From contig NZ_LMJW01000016.1 in NCBI RefSeq assembly GCF_001429505.1, positions 1-64,000 on the forward strand: a DNA stretch of 64,000 bases, written 5' to 3'. The stretch is from Allobosea sp. Root483D1 (lineage in GTDB: Bacteria; Pseudomonadota; Alphaproteobacteria; Rhizobiales; Beijerinckiaceae). This document shows, piece by piece, positions 15,821 to 24,348 of the stretch. The position numbers and the translations under genes were made by a program. The notes below the pieces were generated by a model. It saw only the letters and a program-made list of their open reading frames with translations. It ran no database searches and was not told the DNA's origin. Positions within the stretch are counted from its first letter, which is position 1. Every line of letters begins with the position of its first letter.

Positions 15821-16450
15821 ATGAGCAATGAAGCTGTCGCGGCGAAAAGCCGCTCCATGGCCGTGCCGGAGGTGATCGTCGCTGTGTCTGGGCGTCTGCT
15901 CCGGGTCGAGCACCGCGCCATCCAGGCGCTGATGTTCCTGCTCTCGGCGCTGATCCTGCTCAACGTCGTCACGCGCTACACCGGCTATCCGATCTACTGG
16001 ATCGACGAATCCGCGGTCTACAGCGTCGTCTGGCTCACCTTCATCGGCGCATCCGCCATGACGCGCATGCGTCTCGATTTCGCCGTGACCATGCTGACCG
16101 AGCGCTTCTCGGAGCGCGGCACCGCGATCTTCCGGATCATCGCGACCCTTGGCGTCATCCTGTTCGGCATCGCGCTCGGCGTGATGTGCTGGCTCTGGCT
16201 CGATCCGGTCGGCATCACCAAGGCGGGCTTCGACGCCAGGGAATATGCCGGCCAATCCTTCAACTTCATCTACACCGAGCGCACCCAGACCCTGAACTGG
16301 CCGACCTGGGTCATCTACCTGATCATGCCGATTTTCGCGTTCTCGATGACGCTGCATGCGCTGGCGAACCTGTTCGAAGATCTCGGCCTCGTCGCGAAGC
16401 AGGAACTGCCTGGCTTTGCTGCCGCCAATGCCGACGGGGTGGTGAACTGA
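15821..16450 (+). CDS. dctQ: TRAP transporter small permease (DctQ family)
   Basis: A 209-residue membrane protein with four helices, about 45-65, 75-95, 105-130 and 160-180. It carries the DctQ mark WIDESAVYSVVWLTFIGAS. It pairs with the large permease to import an organic or amino acid using the Na+ gradient. AAGGGGAAGG precedes the ATG. The TGA shares a base with the DctM ATG (TGATG), so the two are coupled. It is the first gene after the GntR-controlled promoter. Confidence 0.92.
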   Translation: MSNEAVAAKSRSMAVPEVIVAVSGRLLRVEHRAIQALMFLLSALILLNVVTRYTGYPIYWIDESAVYSVVWLTFIGASAMTRMRLDFAVTMLTERFSERGTAIFRIIATLGVILFGIALGVMCWLWLDPVGITKAGFDAREYAGQSFNFIYTERTQTLNWPTWVIYLIMPIFAFSMTLHALANLFEDLGLVAKQELPGFAAANADGVVN

Positions 16451-17718
16451 TGGCGATCACGATTGGAGCCTTCTTCGGCATCATGCTGGCCGGCGTGCCG
16501 ATCGCGCTGTGCCTGTGCCTGGGCGCGCTGATCTACATGGCGGCGACCGGCAACATGCAGCTCTTGCCGAACTATCCGCTGCAGATGTTCGGCGGCGTCG
16601 ACAGCTACGGGCTGATCGCCATCCCGCTCTTCATCCTGATCGGCGAGATCATGAATGGCGGCGGCATTACCCGCCGCATCGTCGACCTCGCGATGGCCTT
16701 CGTCGGCTCGCTCAAGGGCGGCCTGGCCTATGTCAACATCCTCGCCAACATGTTCGTCGCCTCGATCCTCGGTTCGGCCACGGCCCAGGTCGCGATCATG
16801 GCGCAGGTCATGGTCCCCGAGATGGAGCGCAAGGGCTACGACAAGGATTTCGCTGCCGGCCTCACCGCCTATGGCGGCATGCTCGGGCCGATCATCCCGC
16901 CCTCGGTGATGTTCGTGGTCTATGCCGTGCTGGCCCAGGTCTCGGTCAGCGACATGCTGCTCTCGGGCATCGTGCCGGGCGTGCTCCTGACCATCCTGTT
17001 CTTCCTCATCATCGCCGCCATGGGCTTCGTCTACAACTACCCGGCCGGCGACAAGCTCTCGCTGCGCGAGCGGGCCAGGATCGTGCTGAAGTCGGCGCCG
17101 ACGCTGCTGATCCCGATCGTCATCGTCGGCTCGATCCTCGGCGGCTTCGCCAACGCGACCGAAGCTGCTGCCGTCGGCTCGGTCGCAGCGGCGCTGATCG
17201 GCCGCTACTGGACCAAGGAACTCAAGTTCGGGCAGATGCCGCAGATGATGCTGCGCGCCGGCGTCTACTCGGCGATCGTGCTCTTCCTCGTCGCTGCCGC
17301 CGCCGTGTTCTCCTGGGTGCTGGTCTACGGCAAGGTCCCGCAGGCAGTAGCCGCCTCGATCCAGGCGATCGCCAAGGATCCGGTGACCTTCATGCTGCTG
17401 GTCAACGTCATCCTGCTGGTGATCGGCACGGTGATCGACGGCATCCCCGGCCTGATCATGACGGTGCCGATCCTGCTGCCGATCGCGACCGAGGTCTACA
17501 ATATCGATCCCCGCCATTTCGGCGTCGTCGTGGTGATCAACCTCGTGCTCGGCCTGCTCTCGCCGCCCGTGGGCCTCTGCTTCTTCGTCGCCGCTGCGGT
17601 GACGGGAGCCAAGCCCGGCAAGATGTTCCTCGTGACGCTGCCCTTCTTCATCATCTCCTGCGTCCTCCTGGTTCTGCTCTCGATCTACCCATGGCTGTCG
17701 CTGGTCCTGGTGAAGTGA
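16450..17718 (+). CDS. dctM: TRAP transporter large permease (DctM family)
   Basis: A 422-residue integral membrane protein with about 12 helices. DctM signatures include IPLFILIGEIMNGGGITRRI, the block around SATAQVAIMAQVMVPEM, and GGMLGPIIPPSVMFVVY, the region forming the transport path in elevator-type TRAP carriers. It is the ion-coupled translocation subunit. It starts within the DctQ stop and is followed 33 nt later by the binding protein, giving gene order Q-M-P. Confidence 0.94.
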   Translation: MAITIGAFFGIMLAGVPIALCLCLGALIYMAATGNMQLLPNYPLQMFGGVDSYGLIAIPLFILIGEIMNGGGITRRIVDLAMAFVGSLKGGLAYVNILANMFVASILGSATAQVAIMAQVMVPEMERKGYDKDFAAGLTAYGGMLGPIIPPSVMFVVYAVLAQVSVSDMLLSGIVPGVLLTILFFLIIAAMGFVYNYPAGDKLSLRERARIVLKSAPTLLIPIVIVGSILGGFANATEAAAVGSVAAALIGRYWTKELKFGQMPQMMLRAGVYSAIVLFLVAAAAVFSWVLVYGKVPQAVAASIQAIAKDPVTFMLLVNVILLVIGTVIDGIPGLIMTVPILLPIATEVYNIDPRHFGVVVVINLVLGLLSPPVGLCFFVAAAVTGAKPGKMFLVTLPFFIISCVLLVLLSIYPWLSLVLVK

Positions 17719-17751
17719 GTTCGTCCATCAATCAATAAGGGGAGTTCCGTC

Positions 17752-18741
17752 ATGACCATTTCACGCCGTCATCTCATCGCCGCCGCTGCAACGCTGCCGA
17801 TCGCCAAGCCCGCACTGCTGCTCGCCCAGAGCAAGGATCTGCGCTTGGGCATCCTGACCCCGAACGGCCATCCCTGGAACGTCGCAGCCGTCAAGGTCGG
17901 CGAGCGCCTCAAGGCCGAGACCAATGGCCGACTGAACCTGACGGTCTTCCACTCCGGTCAGCTCGGCAACGAAGCCGCCATGCTGCAGCAGATGCAGTCC
18001 GGCGCGCTCGACATGGGCTGGATCATGGCTGCCGAGCTCGGCTCGCGGGTGCCCGCGATCGGCGCGATCACCGCGCCTTATATCGTCGACTCCACCGCCA
18101 AGATCGCCAAGCTGGTGCGCGATCCCGTCGCGATGAAGCTGTTCGACGTGCTGCCGCGCGAAACCGGCTGCGTCGGCATGGCCTGGGGCATCACCGGCAT
18201 GCGCGCCGTCTTCGCCGCCAGGGAGATCGACGGCGTCGCCGGCATCAAGGGCATGAAGCTGCGCATCAACCCGACGCCGGTCTATCGCGATTTCTACCAG
18301 CTGCTCGGCGCCGCCCCGACCCCGATCCCGACGCCGCAGGTCTTCGACGCCATGACCAATGGCCAGGTCGATGGGCTCGAGGCCGATCTCGAATTCTCCT
18401 GGAACCAGCGCTTCGACAAGGTCTCGAAGACCATCCTGCAGATGAACGCGATCTTCATGCCGGTGATCGCGCTCGCTTCGGGCCGCGTCTGGCAGGGCAT
18501 GCCGGCCGCCGATCGCGAGCTGATCCAGAAGACCGTGCGCGCCGCGCTCGACGAGCAGATCGACGCGCTCGCCGTCAACGAGCCCAAGCTTGTCGAGCAG
18601 TTCAAGGCGGCCGGTGCCAAGTTCAAGCTCGCCAACCCGAAGGACTCCGAGGCGGTCGTTGCCGAGTTCGACAAGATCTGGCTGCCCAAGGCGCCGGTGC
18701 TCGCCGAGTTGCGCAAGGCCGGCCAGTCGATCACGGTCTGA
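17752..18741 (+). CDS. dctP: TRAP transporter substrate-binding protein (DctP family)
   Basis: A 329-residue periplasmic protein. The N-terminal signal carries SRRHL, possibly Tat-type, ending near LLLAQSKD. DctP features are HPWNVAAVKVGERLKAET, the ligand Arg region GMKLRINPTPVYRDF, and FDAMTNGQVDGLEADLEF. It hands a carboxylated ligand to DctQM; the conserved Arg in the LRIN area should bind the carboxylate. AAGGGGAG precedes the ATG. The gene is last of the TRAP set and is followed by a strong hairpin, then a DapA-like gene on the same strand. Confidence 0.92.
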   Translation: MTISRRHLIAAAATLPIAKPALLLAQSKDLRLGILTPNGHPWNVAAVKVGERLKAETNGRLNLTVFHSGQLGNEAAMLQQMQSGALDMGWIMAAELGSRVPAIGAITAPYIVDSTAKIAKLVRDPVAMKLFDVLPRETGCVGMAWGITGMRAVFAAREIDGVAGIKGMKLRINPTPVYRDFYQLLGAAPTPIPTPQVFDAMTNGQVDGLEADLEFSWNQRFDKVSKTILQMNAIFMPVIALASGRVWQGMPAADRELIQKTVRAALDEQIDALAVNEPKLVEQFKAAGAKFKLANPKDSEAVVAEFDKIWLPKAPVLAELRKAGQSITV

Positions 18742-18758
18742 TCTCAGGCTAATCTCCT

Positions 18759-18783
18759 GGCTGCGGGCGATCGGCCCGCAGCC
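18759..18783 (+). promoter_or_regulatory. Hairpin between dctP and the DapA-like gene
   Basis: GGCTGCGGGC (18759-18768) and GCCCGCAGCC (18774-18783) form a perfect 10-bp stem with loop GATCG, 17 nt after the dctP stop. No T-run follows, so partial attenuation or 3-prime end stabilisation is more likely than full termination. Confidence 0.6.
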
Positions 18784-18812
18784 GCATTCCTCCCGCGAGC
18801 GGATTTTCTGCC

Positions 18813-19769
18813 ATGACCAAGAACATCTTCAGCGGCACCATCCCCGCTTTGATGAGCCCCTGCACCGCCTCGGGCGATGTCGATTACGCCGAGCTGGTGC
18901 GCACTGGCCGCCACCTGATCGACGCCGGCATGTCGGCGGTCGTCTATTGCGGCTCGATGGGCGACTGGCCGCTGCTCACCGACGAGCAGCGCATGGAAGG
19001 CGTCGAGGCTCTGGTGAAGGGCGGCATCCCGCTCATCGTCGGCACCGGCGCGCAGAACCCGAAGCGCGCCGCGGCGCTTGCCGCCCATGCCAAGAAGGCC
19101 GGCGCACAGGGCCTGATGGTGATCCCGCGCGTGCTCTCGCGTGGCTCCTCGCTGCAGGCCCAGCGCGCCCATTTCGAGGGCATCCTGTCGGCCGCGGTCG
19201 ATCTGCCGTCGGTGATCTACAACAGCCCCTATTACGGCTACGAGACCAAGGCCGACCTGTTCTTCGCGCTGAACGAGCGCTTCCCGCATCTCGTCGGCTT
19301 CAAGGAGTTCGGCGGCGGCGCGGCGCTGAGCTATGCGGCCGAGCACATCACCAACCGCGATCCGAAGCTGACCCTGATGGTCGGCGTCGACACGCAGGTG
19401 ACGCACGGCTTCATCCGCTGCGGCGCCGGCGGCGCGATCACCGGCATCGGCAATGCGTTGCCGAAGGAAGTGCTGCATCTCGTCGCGCTCTCGCAGAAGG
19501 CTGCTGCCGGCGATCCGCAGGCCGAGCGCGACGCGCTCGAGCTGGAGCGGGCGCTCTATGTGCTCTCCTCCTTCGACGAGGGCGTCGACCTCGTGCTCTA
19601 CTACAAGCACCTGATGGTGCTGGAGGGGCACAAGGCTTACGAGCGCCACTTCAACGAGGCCGACAGGCTCTCCGACGCCCAGCGCAACTACGTTGAGACC
19701 GAATGGCGCCGCTTCAAGAGCTGGTACGCCAAGTGGGCGGTCGAAGGGCGCGCTGCCAAGGCGGCGTGA
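18813..19769 (+). CDS. DHDPS/N-acetylneuraminate lyase family enzyme (DapA-like)
   Basis: A 318-residue TIM-barrel class I aldolase/dehydratase. The Schiff-base Lys is Lys164 (VGFKEFGGG) and the catalytic Tyr is Tyr136 (VIYNSPYYG). The loop that is GTTGE in true DapA reads CGSMGDW here (46-52), and Thr44/Thr45 equivalents are missing, so it is not lysine-biosynthetic DapA. Family members act on 2-oxo acids, hydroxyproline-derived imines and sugar acids. Context (TRAP importer, PLP D-amino-acid enzyme, GntR) suggests catabolism of the imported acid. A family B repeat follows. Confidence 0.82.
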   Translation: MTKNIFSGTIPALMSPCTASGDVDYAELVRTGRHLIDAGMSAVVYCGSMGDWPLLTDEQRMEGVEALVKGGIPLIVGTGAQNPKRAAALAAHAKKAGAQGLMVIPRVLSRGSSLQAQRAHFEGILSAAVDLPSVIYNSPYYGYETKADLFFALNERFPHLVGFKEFGGGAALSYAAEHITNRDPKLTLMVGVDTQVTHGFIRCGAGGAITGIGNALPKEVLHLVALSQKAAAGDPQAERDALELERALYVLSSFDEGVDLVLYYKHLMVLEGHKAYERHFNEADRLSDAQRNYVETEWRRFKSWYAKWAVEGRAAKAA

Positions 19770-19776
19770 TCGGAGC

Positions 19777-19883
19777 CGTCATTCTCGGGCGGCGCGCAGC
19801 ACCGACCCGAGAATCTCATGACCAGAAGGCGCAGGCTGGAGCCTCCTGCGGCCCGAGATGCTCGGGTCAAGCCCGAGCATGAC
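19777..19883. repeat. Dispersed hairpin repeat, family B, copy 2
   Basis: It starts CGTCATTCTCGGG and ends CCCGAGCATGAC, with two inner hairpins. It is nearly identical to copy 3 (32645-32752) over about 107 nt, including the central GACCAGAAGGCGC. It lies between the convergent DapA-like and DUF1028 genes. Confidence 0.8.
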
Positions 19884-19901
19884 GATCGGCTGCGCCGATC
19901 G

Positions 19902-20627
19902 TCACTCCGGATGCCGCGCATTCCACGCGGCGGCATACTCACTGCACAGCCGATCGAGCTCCGCCCGGTCGGTGACCCCGGCTGGCCGTGCTCGCGAAGG
20001 CGAGGCTTGCTGGAATGGCACATAGCGCTGATGCGCCACCCGCCAGATCCGCCGCAGCTCCGCCAGCGGATCGGCATGGTCATCGACCCTGATGTCGAAG
20101 CTCGCCACCGGCTCGCCCGCCCAGATGCGGATCGCGCAGGATTGCCGGCCACGCTTGTCGCCGCCGGCCTTCTCGCCGGCTTCGAGCGCCACCAGCAGGC
20201 GCTCGTCGAAGTCGAGCCCTGAATTCTCGACATAGGCCTTCAGCGTCTCCTGGACGACCTCCGGCCCGGCCAGCATGTTGCCGGCGACCGAGACCTGCGG
20301 CCCGTTCACCGCTCCGCACCAGTCGATGCAGGCATTGCCGGTAAAGGAGGCGGTGCGGCCGTCGCGGTCGATCACATGCAGCTGCCGATGCGCCCGGCCT
20401 TCATCAGCCGCTGTCAGGCTGGCGATGATCTCGACCGAGGACCGCCCTTCCTGCAATAGCTTCAGGCCATCGATGCCGTAGAGCGGGTTGACGAAGGCCT
20501 GCGTCGCGATCGCGCCGACCCGGCCGCAGCCATAGGGCACGCGCGAGCCGACGGCGAAGGCGCAGGTCGAGACGGCGACGCCAAAGGCGCCGGTCGCGGC
20601 ATCGCGCGCGACGATGGACCAGGTCAT
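19902..20627 (-). CDS. DUF1028 domain-containing protein
   Basis: A 241-residue protein of the DUF1028 family, which Pfam places with Ntn hydrolases. It begins MTWSIVARDAATGAFGVAVST, so Met removal would expose Thr2 as a possible N-terminal nucleophile (inference). VGAIATQAFVNPLYGIDGL and SFTGNACIDWCG are family blocks. It follows the gamma-glutamyltransferase by 10 nt on the same strand, as last gene of an SBP-DppB-DppC-GGT-DUF1028 operon; a role in degrading the imported peptide or gamma-glutamyl compound is likely but unproven. The last 40 residues may be a separate tail. Confidence 0.85.
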   Translation of the reverse strand: MTWSIVARDAATGAFGVAVSTCAFAVGSRVPYGCGRVGAIATQAFVNPLYGIDGLKLLQEGRSSVEIIASLTAADEGRAHRQLHVIDRDGRTASFTGNACIDWCGAVNGPQVSVAGNMLAGPEVVQETLKAYVENSGLDFDERLLVALEAGEKAGGDKRGRQSCAIRIWAGEPVASFDIRVDDHADPLAELRRIWRVAHQRYVPFQQASPSRARPAGVTDRAELDRLCSEYAAAWNARHPE

Positions 20628-20637
20628 GAGCGATTCC

Positions 20638-22440
20638 TCAGCGGCCGGCGGCGTAGGCCTGCATCAGACGTGGCGTTGCTGCGGCGCGCAAGAGGCCGTT
20701 GGCGCTCTTCTCGGCCGCAGTCAGCCGACCGACCGTCCAGGCGGGCGCCGTCTCGAGCTTGTGCCCGCGCCGGACGAGATCAGCGAGCACGGCCTCGCCG
20801 ACGCTCTCCTCGACCGTGAGATGGCCAGGCCGCGCCTCGCGCGGATAGAAGGTCGAGGGGAAGTGCTGGGTGTGGAACAGCGGCAGGTCGATCGCCTCCT
20901 GCAGATTGAGCCCGTGATGGACGCGGCGCAGGAACATGCCGAGCTGCCATTGCTCCTGCTGGTCGCCGCCCGGCGTGCCGAAAGCGAGGCGAGGCTGCCC
21001 ATTCTCGAAGGCTATGGTCGGCGTCAGCGTCGTGCGCGGGCGCTTGCCGGGGGCCAGCGAGGAGGGCAGCCCCTCTTCGAGGAAGAAGGCCTGGGCGCGG
21101 GAGTTCAGCGGGAAGCCGAGCTCCGGGATCACCGGCGAGGATTGCAGCCAGCCACCCGACGGCGTCGCCGCGACCATGTTGCCCCAGCGGTCGATGACAT
21201 CGATGTGGACGGTATCGCCGCGCTGCGAGGAGGCGACCATCGAGGCCAGCGTCGGCTCGCCGACGGTCGCGCCGCCCGTCGCACCATGCTGGCCGGCGAT
21301 CCTGATATTGGCGAGCGCCTGTGCGACTTGGGCTTCGAAGCCGGATACTGCGCCCGGCCTGATTTCCTGTGAGGCCTCGTTGCCGATCAGCGCGCGCCGG
21401 CCGCGGGCGTAATCCTCCGACAGCAGCGTCGCCAGCGGCACCTTCACGAAATCCGGATCGCCGTAATAGGCTTCGCGGTCGGCGAAGGCGAGCTTCATCG
21501 CCTCGGCGACATGGTGGATGAACTCGGGGCTGGCCGGGCCCATCGCGGAGAGATCGAAGCCTTCGAGGATCTTCAGCGTCTGCAGGAAGACGGGTCCTTG
21601 GCCCCAGGGGCCGATCTTGAACACCTCCCAGTCATGGTAGGTCACGCTTGCCGGCGCCTCGTAGTGCGGCGTCCAGCCGGCCATGTCCTGCGCCGTGAGC
21701 AGGCCCTTGTTACGCCGCCCGGTCGAATCCATCGGCGCTTCCGTGCGACAGAAGGCGTCCATCGCCTCGGCCACGAAGCCCTTGTACCAGGCATCGTAGG
21801 CCGCCTGGATCTGCTTCTGGCGATCGCCGCCGGCAGCCTCTGCCTCGGCGAGGATGCGCTTGTAGGTCGCGGCCGCCGCCGTGTTGCGGAAGAGTTCGCG
21901 GCCCTTCGGGACATTGCCGCCGGGCAGGTAGACGGCTCCCGACGTCGGCCATTCGTTGCTGAAGAGATCGGTCAGCCCCGCGATCGTGTCGGAGACGCGC
22001 GGCAGCATCGGGTGGCCGTTCTCGAAATAGCCGATCGCCGGCTCCAGCACCTCGCGCAGGGGCAGGCGGCCATGATCGCGCAGCATCGTCATCCAGCCGC
22101 CGAAGGCGCCGGGGATCACGGTCGAGAGCAGGCCGTCGCCGGGGATGATGTCGATGCCGAGGTCCTTGTAGGCCTTGATCGTCGCTGCGGCCGGCGCCGG
22201 TCCCTGGGCGCAGAGCACTTCGACCTTCTTGGTCTCGGCCGAATAGAACACCGCCGGCATGTCGCCGGCCGGGCCGACGAGGTGCGGCTCGACCACCTGC
22301 AGCACGAAGGCGGCGGCGGCGCAGGCGTCGAAGGCGTTGCCGCCCTTCTCAAGCATGGCCATGCCCGACGCGGTCGCGAGCCAATGCGTCGAGGTGACGA
22401 CGCCGAAGGTGCCGAGGATCTCGGGGCGGGTAGTGAACAT
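20638..22440 (-). CDS. Gamma-glutamyltransferase family protein
   Basis: A 600-residue Ntn hydrolase precursor. The expected autocleavage/nucleophile Thr is Thr410 in SSQRGDTVHIDVIDRWGNM; upstream marks are MAMLEKGGNAFDACAAAAF and VEPHLVGPAGDMP. No N-terminal signal peptide is apparent, so a cytoplasmic location is likely, unlike periplasmic E. coli Ggt. It would cleave gamma-glutamyl amides such as glutathione or related acyl amides. It follows two ABC permease genes and precedes DUF1028, which suggests it processes the imported substrate. Confidence 0.88.
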   Translation of the reverse strand: MFTTRPEILGTFGVVTSTHWLATASGMAMLEKGGNAFDACAAAAFVLQVVEPHLVGPAGDMPAVFYSAETKKVEVLCAQGPAPAAATIKAYKDLGIDIIPGDGLLSTVIPGAFGGWMTMLRDHGRLPLREVLEPAIGYFENGHPMLPRVSDTIAGLTDLFSNEWPTSGAVYLPGGNVPKGRELFRNTAAAATYKRILAEAEAAGGDRQKQIQAAYDAWYKGFVAEAMDAFCRTEAPMDSTGRRNKGLLTAQDMAGWTPHYEAPASVTYHDWEVFKIGPWGQGPVFLQTLKILEGFDLSAMGPASPEFIHHVAEAMKLAFADREAYYGDPDFVKVPLATLLSEDYARGRRALIGNEASQEIRPGAVSGFEAQVAQALANIRIAGQHGATGGATVGEPTLASMVASSQRGDTVHIDVIDRWGNMVAATPSGGWLQSSPVIPELGFPLNSRAQAFFLEEGLPSSLAPGKRPRTTLTPTIAFENGQPRLAFGTPGGDQQEQWQLGMFLRRVHHGLNLQEAIDLPLFHTQHFPSTFYPREARPGHLTVEESVGEAVLADLVRRGHKLETAPAWTVGRLTAAEKSANGLLRAAATPRLMQAYAAGR

Positions 22441-22464
22441 GAGACTATTCCCTAGATAGGCAGG

Positions 22465-23334
22465 TCAGGATTCTTTGGGGTCGAGCGCGTCGCGCAGGCC
22501 GTCGCCGAGCAAGTTGAAGCCGAGAACCGCCAGGAAGATGGCGACGCCGGGCGCCACCGACATCCACGGCGCCTGCTCCATGAAATTCTTGGCGACGTTC
22601 AGCATCTGGCCCCAGGACGGGGAGGGCGGCTGCTGGCCGAGGCCGAGGAAGGAGAGGGCGGCTTCGAGCACGATCGCCTGCGCCATGAACAGCGTCGACT
22701 GGACGATGATCGGCGAGAGCGTGTTAGGCGCGACGTGGCGGAACAGGATGTAGAGGCTGCCCCCGCCGATGGAGCGGGCACCGTCGACGAATTCCTCGTT
22801 CTTGATCGCGAGCACCTGTCCCCGCACCAGCCGGATCAGGATCGGCGCGAAGGAGAGCCCGATCGCGATCATCGCATTGGTCAGCGAGGGCCCGAGTACG
22901 GCCGCGAGCGCGATCGCCAGGATCAGGAAGGGGCAGGCGAGCAGCGCTTCGGTGATGCGCGAGATCACCGCGTCGATCCAGCCGCCATACCAGCCGGCGA
23001 TCAGGCCGATCGGCACGCCGACTCCGAGTGCGATCGCCACCGAGATGATCCCGGCGAGCAGCGAGGCCTGCGCGCCGAAGATGAGCCGCGAGACCTGGTC
23101 ACGACCGAGTTCGTCGGTGCCGAACCAGTAGAGCTCGGAGGGCGGCTTGCGGATGGCGAGGAAATTCGACTTCAGCGGGTCGGCGAGCGGCAGCAACGGC
23201 GCCAGCAGCGCCATCGCGACGAAGACGAGCACGATCAGGCCGCCGATCCGGGCCGAGCGGCTGCGCATCAGCTTGCGGAGGGAGCCGCGCCCCTGAAGGC
23301 TCGCCCCGGTGGCGCGGACGGTCATGGCGCCCAT
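22465..23334 (-). CDS. ABC transporter permease, DppC type
   Basis: A 289-residue protein with six helices; the block ELYWFGTDELGRDQVSRLIFG and the EAA loop FVDGARSIGGGSLYILFRHV are DppC marks. The ATG at 23334 overlaps the DppB stop by one base (TGATG); an internal Met four residues in is an alternative. It forms the membrane channel with DppB at 23334-24278. No DppD/DppF ATPase is encoded in the operon, the same gap as in the importer at 5-8.6 kb. Confidence 0.92.
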   Translation of the reverse strand: MGAMTVRATGASLQGRGSLRKLMRSRSARIGGLIVLVFVAMALLAPLLPLADPLKSNFLAIRKPPSELYWFGTDELGRDQVSRLIFGAQASLLAGIISVAIALGVGVPIGLIAGWYGGWIDAVISRITEALLACPFLILAIALAAVLGPSLTNAMIAIGLSFAPILIRLVRGQVLAIKNEEFVDGARSIGGGSLYILFRHVAPNTLSPIIVQSTLFMAQAIVLEAALSFLGLGQQPPSPSWGQMLNVAKNFMEQAPWMSVAPGVAIFLAVLGFNLLGDGLRDALDPKES

Positions 23335-24278
23335 CAGCTGTCCCTCAGGCGCGGATTGACGAGGATGTAGAGCACATCCGCGACGAGGTTCATGATGATG
23401 AAGCCGATCGCGGTGCAGAGCACCACGCCCTGGACGACGCCATAGTCGCGGTTGAAGACCGCATCGACGATCAGCTTGCCGAAGCCGGGAATGGTGAAGA
23501 CCTGCTCGGTCAGCACCGCGCCGGCGAGCAGTTCGCCGAACAGGATCGTCGACAAGGTGATGATCGGCACCAGCGCATTGCGCAGCGCGTGCCGGTTGAT
23601 CACTGCATCCTCGGCCAGCCCCTTGGCGCGCGCGGTCCGGACATAGTCGGACTGTAGTACTTCGAGCATGGCCGAGCGGGTATGGCGCATCAGCGAGGCC
23701 GCGAGGCCGCCGCCGAGCACGAAGGCCGGCATGATCAGGCGTTCGATCGCAGCCTTGGGATCGCTGAATATCGATTCGAAGCCCGACGCCGGCAGCCAGC
23801 GCAGTTCAACCGAGACCAGCAGGATCAGCATGATCCCGAGCCAGAAATGCGGGACCGAGAGGCCGAACAAGGCGACCGCGCTCGCCGAATAGTCGGCGAT
23901 GGTATCCTTGCGCCTGGCAGCGATGATTCCGGCCGGGATGCCGATGCCGACCGCGATGAGCATCGAGGCGACCGCCAGCTGGAAGGTGACGCCGAGCTTC
24001 TGCACGATCAGCCCGAGCACCGGCTCGCCGGTGCGCAGCGAGCGACCGAAATCGCCCTGGATCACCTGGCCGAGCCAGGCGAAGAACTGCACCACGATCG
24101 GATCGTCCATCCGGTAGATTTCGCGCAGCCGCGCGATCACCTCTGGATCGCGCTCCTCGCCGGCGATCACCAGGAACGGGTCGCCCGGCAGTGCCCGCTG
24201 CAGCGCGAACACGAACAGCGACACCAGGAACAGCGTCGGGATCGCGATCAGGAGGCGACGGCCGATCAGGGCGAGCAT
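23334..24278 (-). CDS. ABC transporter permease, DppB type
   Basis: A 314-residue membrane protein beginning MLALIGRRLLIAIPTLFLVS, with the DppB large periplasmic loop after helix 1 and the EAA block YVRTARAKGLAEDAVINRHALRNA. It lies downstream of the SBP gene on the same strand, separated by 70 nt that hold a strong hairpin, and is coupled to DppC. It is about 50 percent alike by eye to the 6778-7719 permease in its conserved blocks, so the two importers are related but not recent duplicates. Confidence 0.93.
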   Translation of the reverse strand: MLALIGRRLLIAIPTLFLVSLFVFALQRALPGDPFLVIAGEERDPEVIARLREIYRMDDPIVVQFFAWLGQVIQGDFGRSLRTGEPVLGLIVQKLGVTFQLAVASMLIAVGIGIPAGIIAARRKDTIADYSASAVALFGLSVPHFWLGIMLILLVSVELRWLPASGFESIFSDPKAAIERLIMPAFVLGGGLAASLMRHTRSAMLEVLQSDYVRTARAKGLAEDAVINRHALRNALVPIITLSTILFGELLAGAVLTEQVFTIPGFGKLIVDAVFNRDYGVVQGVVLCTAIGFIIMNLVADVLYILVNPRLRDS

Positions 24279-24305
24279 GGCTTCCGATCGCCCTGACGAG
24301 GCCGG

Positions 24306-24330
24306 GAGAGAGCGGGGTTGCCGCTCTCTC
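24306..24330 (-). promoter_or_regulatory. Intra-operon hairpin between SBP and DppB genes
   Basis: GAGAGAGCGG (24306-24315) and CCGCTCTCTC (24321-24330) form a perfect 10-bp stem with a 5-nt loop, in the 70-nt gap after the SBP stop (minus strand). It is the same arrangement as the hairpin at 6674-6701 in the other ABC operon, and probably sets a higher SBP-to-permease ratio. Confidence 0.6.
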
Positions 24331-24348
24331 TCCTGTTAGGCGACGCCC

